From NCBI GenBank assembly GCA_002499945.1, contig DKYP01000152.1:7920-35255 (forward strand): a stretch of DNA of 27,336 nt, read 5' to 3'. Within the stretch, counting starts at the first letter, position 1; each line of letters begins with the position of its first letter. The stretch is from Lachnoclostridium sp. UBA7097 (lineage in GTDB: Bacteria > Bacillota > Clostridia > Lachnospirales > Lachnospiraceae). Below the pieces are notes generated by a model that worked only from the letters and a program-made list of their open reading frames with translations, was not told where the DNA came from and did no database searches. A program made the position numbers and the translations under genes. This document shows positions 1 through 7,987 of the stretch, piece by piece.

Positions 1-80
1 AAAAACAGCTGAAGGTTACACAGGAATATTTTAATAGTAAGATATAACTATTTTATTTAAATGCTTGTTAATTTTCTGGA

Positions 81-896
81 TTATTCCTGTAGCTTCTGGC
101 GTATATACCTAAAGCACTGTTCCAGCATATCCGTATTTACTTCACCCTGCTGGTTAAATGCTGTTGCTTCTACTGTAAATGTATCATTATATTTTATTTT
201 GCGTATAAATGAGAAGAACTCCCCAAAGTTAATATTCCCTTCCCCTATAGGGAGTGAGCGCAGTTTCTCCCATTCCATATACCCGCCGGCATAATCATTT
301 ATATGGTAATGTTTTATATAACCGTCTTTCCAGAGCCAGCTGTATTCTTCCTGGTACAATAACCCAAGCTGGTTGTGGAAGGCGGCCATTTTAGTGTCAA
401 AGACAAAGTGTACATCCGGGTAAAGTCCTGCCAGTTCAAGCCAGTGTTTCATGGGATTCTGCCTGTTGCATACTACATTTTCTACTAAAAGACAGAGCCC
501 GTACCTGTTTGAGATATCTGCTAACTGCCTGTAAGTTTCCAGGTTATTCTGGAAATTGCCGTCTGATAAGATACCGTCCCAGAGGTGTATAACAAGTTTT
601 TTTGCCTGTATTTTCTTTGCCATCTGGCAGTTGATTGTAAAGAGGCGCAGGGCTTCGTCTGTTTCATTTCTGCTTATTGCTTCACCAATATGCTTTTCAC
701 AGTGCATTACTGGTGTAAATAATCCTATGGATTGTAAATAATCTGCTATTCTGTCTGATTCGTCATACCATGAACTGTACATCATGAATTCATAACCATC
801 ACATGACAACTTTTCTGACAGTTGTTTAAGTAGTTTATAATTCCTGTTATTAGGCATCCCGATTAATGCCCCTGTTGAACATAGCACTTGTCCCAT
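81..896 (-). CDS. Sugar phosphate isomerase/epimerase-like TIM-barrel protein
   Basis: A 271-residue protein of the xylose isomerase-like TIM-barrel (AP endonuclease family 2) type. Metal-binding positions typical of the fold can be picked out in order: Glu in LLVENV, Asp and His in FVFDTKMAAFH, His in HYHINDY, the GEGNINFGEFF segment, and a late Glu in TVEAT. Family members isomerise or epimerise sugars or inositols, or cleave abasic DNA. The short length and GEG segment favour a sugar enzyme, but the substrate cannot be read from sequence. No signal peptide is seen, so it is presumably cytoplasmic. The start has a GGAGG about 8 bases upstream. It lies 37 bases after the HEQEH-motif gene on the same strand, so the two may be co-transcribed. 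Confidence 0.8.
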   Translation of the reverse strand: MGQVLCSTGALIGMPNNRNYKLLKQLSEKLSCDGYEFMMYSSWYDESDRIADYLQSIGLFTPVMHCEKHIGEAISRNETDEALRLFTINCQMAKKIQAKKLVIHLWDGILSDGNFQNNLETYRQLADISNRYGLCLLVENVVCNRQNPMKHWLELAGLYPDVHFVFDTKMAAFHNQLGLLYQEEYSWLWKDGYIKHYHINDYAGGYMEWEKLRSLPIGEGNINFGEFFSFIRKIKYNDTFTVEATAFNQQGEVNTDMLEQCFRYIRQKLQE

Positions 897-932
897 TAAA
901 GCCGCCTCCTGTTGTAATAATGTTATTATGTA

Positions 933-1409
933 TCAGGAATTTTTTAAATCAAAATTGCTTCCAATAACACCTGCTGCATCTGCACTTTTAAAACTTTTTC
1001 CATAAGGGTTTTCTTCATTGTATTTAATTTGTGTTGTTGTTTCACCACCAGAAACATAACTTCTGCCACATTCAGGGCATATTGAAGTTTTAATGCGCAC
1101 ACTTGCCCGCATGACTTCGCCATTATTATTGGCTGCTTTTTTATAAGCATTGCTTACATGCTCCTGTTCATGTGACCTTACAGCAGAAGCAGCGGATTGT
1201 GGTGAAATATGTGCTGGTGACTTGAAAGAAACCATTTCATCAGAACCATCTTTATATTTCCTGTTAGCACAAGTTTCACACTCTATCCTTCCTGAACGTG
1301 CCATCTGCTTTATAGAAGCTTTGTCATAGCCTGCGTCTTCAGCCTGTGCAACTGTACGTGGCGCAGGTTCTTTTACCATTGTATTGGTATTTACCCCGCT
1401 TATCATCAT
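933..1409 (-). CDS. Small HEQEH-motif putative zinc metallopeptidase-like protein
   Basis: I chose the ATG at 1409 (158 aa) because a GGGGG lies 6 bases upstream; an upstream ATG at 1433 has no such site. The sequence has HEQEH at residues 80-84, matching the HExxH zinc-metallopeptidase signature, preceded by AVRS. It also has two CxxC pairs, CETC near residue 44 and CPEC further on, the second followed by YVSGGE. The VRxHEQxH...Y.xGGE arrangement recalls the SprA-related family of proteobacteria, but the Cys pairs suggest an added zinc ribbon. No signal peptide or TM segment is visible. The N-terminus is rich in Ser, Thr and Asn. The natural substrate is unknown. It could equally be a structural zinc protein without peptidase activity. 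Confidence 0.72.
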   Translation of the reverse strand: MMISGVNTNTMVKEPAPRTVAQAEDAGYDKASIKQMARSGRIECETCANRKYKDGSDEMVSFKSPAHISPQSAASAVRSHEQEHVSNAYKKAANNNGEVMRASVRIKTSICPECGRSYVSGGETTTQIKYNEENPYGKSFKSADAAGVIGSNFDLKNS

Positions 1410-1491
1410 AATTATCCCCCTTTTCTGCGCCATTACTGGCTGGAATAAACTGTTCCTGTTATCTGCCTGTATTATACCAGAACAAAACCAG

Positions 1492-1505
1492 GGTGTAAAG
1501 CCAGG
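1492..1505 (+). promoter_or_regulatory. Leader motif GGTGTAAAGCCAGG, copy 1 (upstream of ldh)
   Basis: This exact 14-base motif occurs here, about 90 bases before the ldh start, and again at 2615-2628 before the Na+/phosphate symporter gene. Both copies are preceded by ATTATAC, at 14 and 22 bases respectively. The surrounding folds are not obviously the same. It may be a protein-binding site or part of a small leader RNA element; I cannot assign it to a known riboswitch. Confidence 0.4.
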
Positions 1506-1592
1506 AACAGCGTATTATATAATAAAAAACAGGCATACTAAAACTACAGTCTTTATAAATCCATTAAACATTAAACAGAAATGAGGTGCATT

Positions 1593-2534
1593 ATGAATTT
1601 ATCTAAAGCAGGTATTATAGGATGTGGTTTTGTTGGTGCTACTATTGCATACACCCTTATGCAGAACCCGCTTTTCCGTGAAATTGTACTTGTTGACGTG
1701 GACAAGGACAAGGCGGAGGGTGAAGCCATGGACTTAAACCATGGCATACCATTTGCACGCCCTGTGAAAATATATGCAGGGGATTACAGCAGCCTTGAAG
1801 ATGCAGGGGTTATAATTATTACAGCAGGGGCAGGCCAGAAACCGGGTGAAACACGGCTTGACCTTGTAAATAAGAATGTAAATATTTTTAAACAGATTAT
1901 CCCGTCAATAACAAAATATGTCAAAGATGCAATACTTCTTGTAGTAAGTAATCCTGTTGATATACTTACATGGGTTACACTTAAACTGTCCGGTTTTAAG
2001 GAAAACCATGTCCTTGGCAGTGGTACAGTGCTTGATTCAGGCAGGCTTAAATACGTAATAGGTGAGCACCTTTCAGTTGACCCGAGAAGCGTACACTCAT
2101 TTATAATAGGTGAGCATGGTGACAGTGAAGTTACTGCATGGAGCAGTGTTAATGTAAGCGGTATACCTGTAAACCAGTTCTGTGAAATGCGTGGTTATGA
2201 AACGCATGATGAGAACAGGAGCAAGCTTTCTGATATGGTAAAGAACAGTGCCTATGAGATAATAGACAGGAAAGGCGCAACTTATTATGGTATAGCCATG
2301 GCAACAAGAAGGATTTGCGAAAGTATAGTGCACAATGAAAAGAGCATACTTACAGTGAGCAGCATGCAGCACCATTATTATGAAGCTGATAATGTATGTA
2401 TAGGTATGCCTTCTGTTGTCGGCAGTGATGGTGTGGAACAGGTAGTGTGCATTGATTTGGACGGGGAAGAAGCTGCACTGCTGAAAAAGTCTGTTAAAGC
2501 ACTGGAGGAAGTAATCCGCGGCATAGATATTTAA
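1593..2534 (+). CDS. ldh: L-lactate dehydrogenase
   Basis: A 313-residue NAD-dependent L-lactate dehydrogenase, reducing pyruvate to L-lactate to regenerate NAD+ in fermentation. The Rossmann motif GCGFVGA is at the N-terminus, followed by VDVDKDKAEGEAMDL at the end of beta-2. The substrate-specificity loop reads AGQKPGETRLDL with Gln (Q82), as in lactate rather than malate dehydrogenases. SNPVDILTWV and the catalytic His175 in IIGEHGDSE are intact. I prefer the ATG at 1593 because GAGGTG lies just upstream; an in-frame ATG at 1581 overlaps that site. The gene is monocistronic by context, with a strong promoter for the next gene just downstream. Confidence 0.96.
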   Translation: MNLSKAGIIGCGFVGATIAYTLMQNPLFREIVLVDVDKDKAEGEAMDLNHGIPFARPVKIYAGDYSSLEDAGVIIITAGAGQKPGETRLDLVNKNVNIFKQIIPSITKYVKDAILLVVSNPVDILTWVTLKLSGFKENHVLGSGTVLDSGRLKYVIGEHLSVDPRSVHSFIIGEHGDSEVTAWSSVNVSGIPVNQFCEMRGYETHDENRSKLSDMVKNSAYEIIDRKGATYYGIAMATRRICESIVHNEKSILTVSSMQHHYYEADNVCIGMPSVVGSDGVEQVVCIDLDGEEAALLKKSVKALEEVIRGIDI

Positions 2535-2554
2535 AAAGTATTAAAAAATTCTAA

Positions 2555-2583
2555 TAGACTATTTATATAAAAAAGTATATAAT
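2555..2583 (+). promoter_or_regulatory. Sigma-70-type promoter for the Na+/phosphate symporter gene
   Basis: TAGACT at 2555-2560 and TATAAT at 2578-2583 are separated by exactly 17 bases. This predicts transcription from about 2590 and a leader of nearly 200 nt before the start codon at 2788. That leader holds the GGTGTAAAGCCAGG motif and a long hairpin. Confidence 0.7.
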
Positions 2584-2614
2584 GGATTATACTGGTAACA
2601 GAAATAGAAAAACT

Positions 2615-2628
2615 GGTGTAAAGCCAGG
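2615..2628 (+). promoter_or_regulatory. Leader motif GGTGTAAAGCCAGG, copy 2 (upstream of Na+/phosphate symporter)
   Basis: Second exact copy of the 14-base motif found at 1492-1505. It lies about 25 bases downstream of the predicted transcription start. ACTGG just before it can pair with CCAG within it, giving a small local hairpin that the first copy does not share, so conservation looks to be at the sequence level. Confidence 0.4.
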
Positions 2629-2643
2629 TGCAATATTCATGGA

Positions 2644-2687
2644 ATAGATACAATGCTTATCCTGTATTATTCAGGCATTGTATCTAT
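2644..2687 (+). promoter_or_regulatory. Long leader hairpin (13-bp perfect stem)
   Basis: ATAGATACAATGC at 2644-2656 pairs perfectly with GCATTGTATCTAT at 2675-2687, enclosing 18 bases; CCTG and CAGG inside the loop region could extend or compete with the stem. No run of T follows, so it does not look like a simple intrinsic terminator. It lies in the predicted leader of the symporter mRNA and may control transcript stability or translation, or end ldh transcription in another way. Confidence 0.6.
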
Positions 2688-2787
2688 ATACATGTCTATA
2701 CATAATTAATATACAATATTTCTGTTGCAGCCAAAAATTTATACACAGTCCTAAAGGTATATTCCCTTTAGGCCCAGGAGGATTATA

Positions 2788-4551
2788 ATGGATGTATTCA
2801 GTGTGTTGACAATGATAGGGGGACTTGCATTATTTCTTTACGGAATGCATGTAATGGGGGACGGGCTTGCCAAGACATCCGGCGGAAGGCTTGAAGGAAT
2901 ACTTGAGAAATTCACATCTAAAACATCCCTGGCTGTATTGCTTGGAGCTGGTGTTACAGCAGTTATACAGTCATCTTCTGCAACTACTGTAATGGTTGTA
3001 GGTTTTGTTAATTCGGGAATTATGAAGCTTGACCAGGCAGTCGGGATTATTATGGGAGCCAATATTGGTACTACTGTAACATCGTGGATTTTAAGCCTTG
3101 CAGGCATTGAAAGTGACAATGTATTTATGAAGATGCTTAAGCCGTCATCATTTGCACCTGTTTTTGCAATAATAGGCGTAAGCATGATGCTTTTTTCAAA
3201 GAGTACGAAGAAAAAAGATATAGGTACTATAATGTCAGGCTTTGCAATACTTATGACAGGCATGGATACTATGAGCAAGGCACTTGAACCACTTGCGGAA
3301 GTGCCAGGATTTACAAACCTGTTTACAATGTTCCGTAACCCTGTACTTGGTGTGATAGCAGGGGCATTACTTACAGCCCTTATACAAAGTTCTTCAGCAT
3401 CTGTAGGTATTTTACAGGCATTATGCCTTACAGGTTCAATAACATATGGCTCTGCAATACCTATTATTATGGGGCAGAACATAGGTACATGTGTAACAGC
3501 ACTTATTTCTGGCATTGGCGCAACTAAAAATGCTAAAAGGGCAGCACTGGTACATTTTTATTTTAACCTTATAGGTACCATTATTTTTATGGCAGTATTC
3601 TATTTCTTAAATGTATTTATAGATTTCAATTTCCTTGATGATGCAGCAGGTGCGGCAGGGATTGCGGTAGTACATTCAATATTTAACGTTGCTGCCACAT
3701 TATGCCTTATGCCATTTAAGAAATGGCTTGTAAAGCTTGCAATGTTTACAATACGTGATGATGAAGTATATGTACAGCCTGATGGGAATGAACTTGCACT
3801 CCTTGATGAACGTTTCCTTGAACAGCCGGCTTTTGCAGTTGCACAGGCAAAGAAGACCGCTGTACAGATGGCAAGGGCTTCACAGGATGCTTTATTTAAG
3901 GCAATAGACTTGCGCCAGAAGTATGATGAAGCAGGGGCAGAAAGAGTTATGGAGCTTGAAAACCTTGTGGACAGGTATGAGGATGAAATCGGGACATACC
4001 TTATGAAGATAAATAATGCTGAACTTGCGCAGGAGGATTCACAGGATGTCACAATGATACTACACTGCATCGGTGACTTTGAAAGGATTTCAGACCATGC
4101 TGTAAATATAATGGAAACAGCAAGGGAGGTTACGAAAAAAGAAGAGCATTTCTCTGAAAAAGCAAGGGCAGAGCTTGATATATATGAAGCTGCAATACGT
4201 GAAATTGTATCAATGACATATAATGTATTTGCCGGGGAGGATACAGAGCTTGCTACACATGTAGAACCACTAGAGGAAGTAATTGATAATATTAATGAAG
4301 AGGTAAAGAAAAAGCATGTAAAACGCCTCAGAAAAGGCAAATGTACTATAGGGCTTGGTTTTATACTTTCTGACCTGACCACAAACTATGAAAGGGTTGC
4401 CGACCATTGTTCCAATGTTGCCGCCTGCCTTATACAGACCAAAGAAGATGCCCTTGAAACGCATGAATATATTGATAACCTTAAAGAAAATGATGCAATA
4501 AGGTTTAACAGGGAATATAAAGAATATAAAAAGAAATACAAACTGCCATAA
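2788..4551 (+). CDS. Na+/phosphate symporter with C-terminal PhoU-like domain
   Basis: A 587-residue membrane protein of the Na/Pi-cotransporter II family (NptA/YjbB type), importing or exporting inorganic phosphate with sodium. Two inverted-topology repeats carry the family signatures QSSSAT (Q61-T66) and QSSSAS (Q200-S205), each followed by a glycine-rich GxNIGT segment. About eight hydrophobic segments fill residues 1-310. From about 350 to 565 the protein becomes a soluble, charged, helical PhoU-like domain with two copies of a pattern around DFERISDHAVNI and NYERVADHCSNV, as expected for PhoU repeats that sense or gate phosphate flux. The start has AGGAGG 7 bases upstream. The gene has its own promoter and a long structured leader. 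Confidence 0.93.
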   Translation: MDVFSVLTMIGGLALFLYGMHVMGDGLAKTSGGRLEGILEKFTSKTSLAVLLGAGVTAVIQSSSATTVMVVGFVNSGIMKLDQAVGIIMGANIGTTVTSWILSLAGIESDNVFMKMLKPSSFAPVFAIIGVSMMLFSKSTKKKDIGTIMSGFAILMTGMDTMSKALEPLAEVPGFTNLFTMFRNPVLGVIAGALLTALIQSSSASVGILQALCLTGSITYGSAIPIIMGQNIGTCVTALISGIGATKNAKRAALVHFYFNLIGTIIFMAVFYFLNVFIDFNFLDDAAGAAGIAVVHSIFNVAATLCLMPFKKWLVKLAMFTIRDDEVYVQPDGNELALLDERFLEQPAFAVAQAKKTAVQMARASQDALFKAIDLRQKYDEAGAERVMELENLVDRYEDEIGTYLMKINNAELAQEDSQDVTMILHCIGDFERISDHAVNIMETAREVTKKEEHFSEKARAELDIYEAAIREIVSMTYNVFAGEDTELATHVEPLEEVIDNINEEVKKKHVKRLRKGKCTIGLGFILSDLTTNYERVADHCSNVAACLIQTKEDALETHEYIDNLKENDAIRFNREYKEYKKKYKLP

Positions 4552-4578
4552 ACCATTTTACAGGGGAAGGGGATATAA

Positions 4579-5289
4579 ATGGACAATATGGATATTGTGG
4601 AATTAAGGGGCATAAGCAAGGAATATGGCAATGGTACCGGGGATACTGTTGTAAAGGCACTTGATAGTGTCAGCCTTAATATAAAGAAAGCTGCTTTTAA
4701 TGCTGTTACAGGCACTTCCGGGAGCGGCAAAAGCACACTGCTGCATATAATTGGAGGGCTTGATGCTGCTACGTCTGGAAGCGTGGTTTATAATACAGGG
4801 GATGGCAATATTGATATTACAGGGCTTGGTGAGGATGGACTGGCAGAGTTCCGCCAGAGGAATGTAGGTTTTGTATTCCAGAGTTTTAATTTAATCCCAA
4901 TGCTTACAGTTTATGAGAACATTATTTTCCCAGTACAGCTAAGTAACGGGGTAATAGATTTCCAGTATGTTGATGAAATTATAAACAGGCTTGCATTAGA
5001 TGATAAAAGAAACAGCTATCCTAATAAACTGTCAGGCGGGCAGCAGCAGAGGGTGGCAATAGCAAGGGCAGTTGTGTCAAAGCCAATCCTCCTGCTTGCG
5101 GATGAACCGACAGGCAACCTTGATAAGAATAATTCATGGCAGGTTGTGGATTTGCTAAGGATGGCAACAAAGGAGTATAAACAGACAGTGGTCATGGTTA
5201 CGCATGATGACGGGATTGCAGGGCAGTGTGACAGGGTAATCCATATTGAGGACGGGAGGATTGTGGAGGATGTTGCCAATGTTTTTTAA
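4579..5289 (+). CDS. ABC transporter ATP-binding protein (MacB/LolD type)
   Basis: A 236-residue cytoplasmic ATPase. Walker A is GTSGSGKST (45-53), the Q-loop sits in FVFQSFNLIPMLTVYENI, the signature is LSGGQ (151-155), Walker B ends in ADE (D175, E176) and the H-loop His is H209. The FNLIP-LTV-EN wording is typical of the MacB/LolD/FtsE branch, which powers mechanotransmission permeases rather than substrate import. It overlaps the permease gene by 11 bases, so the two are translationally coupled and surely form one transporter. A GGGAAGGGG site precedes the start. The gene begins 27 bases after the symporter stop and may be read through from it. No cognate two-component pair adjoins it. 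Confidence 0.94.
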   Translation: MDNMDIVELRGISKEYGNGTGDTVVKALDSVSLNIKKAAFNAVTGTSGSGKSTLLHIIGGLDAATSGSVVYNTGDGNIDITGLGEDGLAEFRQRNVGFVFQSFNLIPMLTVYENIIFPVQLSNGVIDFQYVDEIINRLALDDKRNSYPNKLSGGQQQRVAIARAVVSKPILLLADEPTGNLDKNNSWQVVDLLRMATKEYKQTVVMVTHDDGIAGQCDRVIHIEDGRIVEDVANVF

Positions 5290-7825
5290 TAAAAATAACA
5301 CCAGTAATGCCACGCAATGGAAGGCTGCATTAAAAAACCTTGGCAAAGCCTGTTCCAGAAACAAGCCTTTCCAGAACAGGTCTGTATTTGTAGCTGTCAT
5401 GCTTGCAACTGTTATTTTTACAATGATACCATCACTTATGCAGGGCGTGCTTGTGTCATTAAGAAGTTATCTGTGTACACAGACAGGGACAACTGCACAT
5501 GTGTGTATATACGGGCTTAATAATGAAGAATACAGGAAGGTTAAAAACATTGCAGGCGTTAAAGACAGTTCCTATCTTATAGTACATGGCTTCCTTGGCA
5601 CTGTTCCTGTGGCGTATTGTGAAAATAAGATGTTCCAGTGGGAGGACAGGGAGTTTACAGGGCAGCTTCCAGAGGATAAGGACAGTATTGTGTTAGGGAC
5701 AGATACATTAAGGAAGTTAAATATCCGGGCAAAGACAGGTGAAGAAGTTACTATTACATGGAAACGTGGCGAAGAAAGTTATACAGGCACATTCAGGTTA
5801 AGCGGTTATTATACAAGCAATCCTTCAACAGTATCCGTTCCAGGGGCTTATTCTGAAGATACAGTTCCTGAAACAGATGATTATATATACTTGTCCAGGG
5901 ATTATTTTAATGAGATAATAAAAGACGGGGACGAAGGCAAAGACCTGCGCCAGATGAATATTTTCTTTTCTAATGGTTTAAGGCTTGGAAGCAAAATGGA
6001 CAGCTTGCAGGAAACATATGGCAGGCCGTTAAATTTCCAGATAAACGGGGCATATACACAGACAGATATATTTGACGGGAGTTCTTCCCTTTTTATTATA
6101 GCTGTAATTCTTATGGCAGGTACATTCTTTGCAGGTTATTTTGTAATTTACAGCATCTTCCAGCTATCTATAGCTGAGGATATCAGGTTCTACGGGCTGT
6201 TAAAAACACTTGGATGCTACGGGGGCAAGTTCCAGTATTTTTTAAGAAGACAGGTTTTAAGCCCGTGCCTGTGGGGGATTGCAGCAGGAGGGCTTGCAGG
6301 GGTTTTTATTGGCATTAAAACAGTGCCTTTTATACTTGGCTGTTTTACATATAATATTACAGATGTTGTTTCATTTTATCCCTTAACCAGCCTTGCAGGC
6401 ATTTTATTTGCATGGTTTACTGTCTATACAAGTTATACCCAGGCGGCGCAGAAGGTTTCCTCCATGCCACTGGTGGAAAGCATAAAATATGAGGAGAATG
6501 ATGCCCCGGATATAAAAGATAAAAAACCTGATACCCGCAAATACAGGAATTACAGGTTTGCATGGAAAATGGTACGCATAAACCCTAAGAAAAACCTGGT
6601 ATTAACAGGTACTCTTTTTATAATAATGCTTCTTTTCCTGTGCACATGTACATTTATGAAAAGTGTTAATCCTGGTTATTATTTAAATGGAATGTTTGGC
6701 AATTTCCAGTTAGGCGTTTTTATGGAAAATAATTTATCAGCGGCAGAAATAACAGATATTTCATATCTGCTTGATAAAATGGAAAAAGAGCTTTCTGGAA
6801 TTAATAATACCAGCAAATCAAGGATAGCAATGGCAGAAATTGGCTTGGAGCGTGGCAGTAACGAAGAATTTGATTCTTCAAAGGCATTTGGATACCTTGA
6901 TAAGAATAATTTAACATATAACCCTTATACAAAAACATTGTCAGATAATATACAGCTGTCACTTTTTGGAATGGACCTTCCAGTAGCAAGGAAACTTAAT
7001 ATTACAGATGGTGTGTTTGATGCAGAAAAGTATAAGACAGGAAGATATATTTTAACAACAACAGAATTAACAGATGGCATGGGCAGCAGTACAAGGGAAT
7101 ATTACCCAAACCCTGGAATGGCAGTTTATAATATTGGTGATAAAGTACAGATTAAAAACAGGCAGTATGAAGTTATGGCAACAGCAGAAGTCCCAACTCT
7201 TTTACATGCAATGATAACTTGTAATGAAATACCGTTTATAATGCCATCAGAAGAAGTATACAAGTTATACCCGGACAGCGTTATGGTATATGGGGAAATA
7301 TACAGCGGTACAGACAGTGAAATAGAAGAATTAGAAAAGGAGATAGCAGGTTTTACAAGGAAGAACAGGGGGATTGAAATCTCTTCCATACACTCTGTAC
7401 GTGGGGAAGTGGCTTCTTTTTCAAAGGTAGTCCTTCTTGTATGCGGTATATTAAGCGTCTTTACAGGTATTGTATTATTTATGCATTTTGTCAATACAAT
7501 AGTTTCCGGGATAATGCACAGGAACAGGCTGTTTAATATGTTATTAAATATTGGTATGAAAAAGAACCAGCTTAAAGACGTGTTAAAATGGGAAATATTT
7601 ATAGAAACAGGTATAGCAATATTGTTTTCCTGCATATTGGGAAGCCTTTTTTCAGTATTTGTATTAAAACCCCTTTGTGAAGAAACAGCAATATTTGTAT
7701 ACAGTTATTCCATTATCCCTGTGTTAATTCTAGGAAGTGCTATAACCGTAATAATGGCAAAAGTTTCAGATATTACACTTAAAAAGGCAGTCCGGAGAGG
7801 AGAGGGGAATGAAACTTATATATAA
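5279..7825 (+). CDS. FtsX-type ABC transporter permease
   Basis: An 848-residue integral membrane protein with two FtsX/MacB-like halves. Hydrophobic segments are seen near residues 35-60, 270-295, 320-345, 365-390, 440-460, 710-735, 765-790 and 800-825. Large extracellular regions lie between TM1 and TM2 (about 60-265) and between TM5 and TM6 (about 465-705). This layout fits exporters or mechanotransmission systems for peptides, lipoproteins or antibiotics; the substrate is not evident. I chose the ATG at 5279, inside the end of the ATPase gene, since GGAGG at 5265-5269 is well spaced for it. An upstream in-frame ATG at 5270 overlaps that site. It pairs with the ATPase encoded just before it. 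Confidence 0.9.
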   Translation: MFFNKNNTSNATQWKAALKNLGKACSRNKPFQNRSVFVAVMLATVIFTMIPSLMQGVLVSLRSYLCTQTGTTAHVCIYGLNNEEYRKVKNIAGVKDSSYLIVHGFLGTVPVAYCENKMFQWEDREFTGQLPEDKDSIVLGTDTLRKLNIRAKTGEEVTITWKRGEESYTGTFRLSGYYTSNPSTVSVPGAYSEDTVPETDDYIYLSRDYFNEIIKDGDEGKDLRQMNIFFSNGLRLGSKMDSLQETYGRPLNFQINGAYTQTDIFDGSSSLFIIAVILMAGTFFAGYFVIYSIFQLSIAEDIRFYGLLKTLGCYGGKFQYFLRRQVLSPCLWGIAAGGLAGVFIGIKTVPFILGCFTYNITDVVSFYPLTSLAGILFAWFTVYTSYTQAAQKVSSMPLVESIKYEENDAPDIKDKKPDTRKYRNYRFAWKMVRINPKKNLVLTGTLFIIMLLFLCTCTFMKSVNPGYYLNGMFGNFQLGVFMENNLSAAEITDISYLLDKMEKELSGINNTSKSRIAMAEIGLERGSNEEFDSSKAFGYLDKNNLTYNPYTKTLSDNIQLSLFGMDLPVARKLNITDGVFDAEKYKTGRYILTTTELTDGMGSSTREYYPNPGMAVYNIGDKVQIKNRQYEVMATAEVPTLLHAMITCNEIPFIMPSEEVYKLYPDSVMVYGEIYSGTDSEIEELEKEIAGFTRKNRGIEISSIHSVRGEVASFSKVVLLVCGILSVFTGIVLFMHFVNTIVSGIMHRNRLFNMLLNIGMKKNQLKDVLKWEIFIETGIAILFSCILGSLFSVFVLKPLCEETAIFVYSYSIIPVLILGSAITVIMAKVSDITLKKAVRRGEGNETYI

Positions 7826-7880
7826 AGGGAAATACAATGGCAAATTCATACGGGCGTGGCAAGAAATAAAAACAATATAG
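7809..7880 (+). CDS. Possible 23-residue ORF or gene remnant
   Basis: An ATG at 7809 with GAGAGGGG just upstream opens a 23-codon frame ending at TAG 7878-7880, overlapping the permease stop by 17 bases. It begins MKLIYKGKYNG and then becomes unremarkable. From memory, that opening resembles the N-terminus of DUF3267-type membrane proteins in clostridia, so this may be the stub of a decayed third gene of the ABC operon. It could also be a real small peptide or chance. The stop codon overlaps the -35 box of the next promoter. Confidence 0.3.
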   Translation: MKLIYKGKYNGKFIRAWQEIKTI

Positions 7881-7906
7881 ACGGATAAAAAAATTAGTGA
7901 TATAAT
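7878..7906 (+). promoter_or_regulatory. Sigma-70-type promoter for the bactofilin operon
   Basis: TAGACG at 7878-7883 and a perfect TATAAT at 7901-7906 are 17 bases apart. Transcription would begin near 7913, about 75 bases before the bactofilin start, and probably runs into pyrH and frr. Confidence 0.65.
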
Positions 7907-7987
7907 ATCGTGGTATGGGAAAATCTTGTGAAACATGTATTAAGCAGTGATGCTTTACAGAAAATATATATTCTAGGAGGATGACAA

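Noticed and set aside
20..60. AT-only hairpin (AATAGT/ACTATT) near the left edge as a terminator
   Set aside because: The stem is short, has no GC-rich core, and the adjacent gene is outside the window, so it cannot be judged.
2590..2660. Cyclic-di-GMP-I riboswitch suggested by GTAAAGCC in the leader motif
   Set aside because: Only a short GNRA-like resemblance exists; the conserved CACAGGGCAAACC and CUAAA parts and the second helix are absent.
2838..4382. Long minus-strand open frames opposite the phosphate symporter gene
   Set aside because: They lie antisense to a well-supported gene, have no ribosome binding sites or family likeness, and reflect the codon pattern of the true gene.
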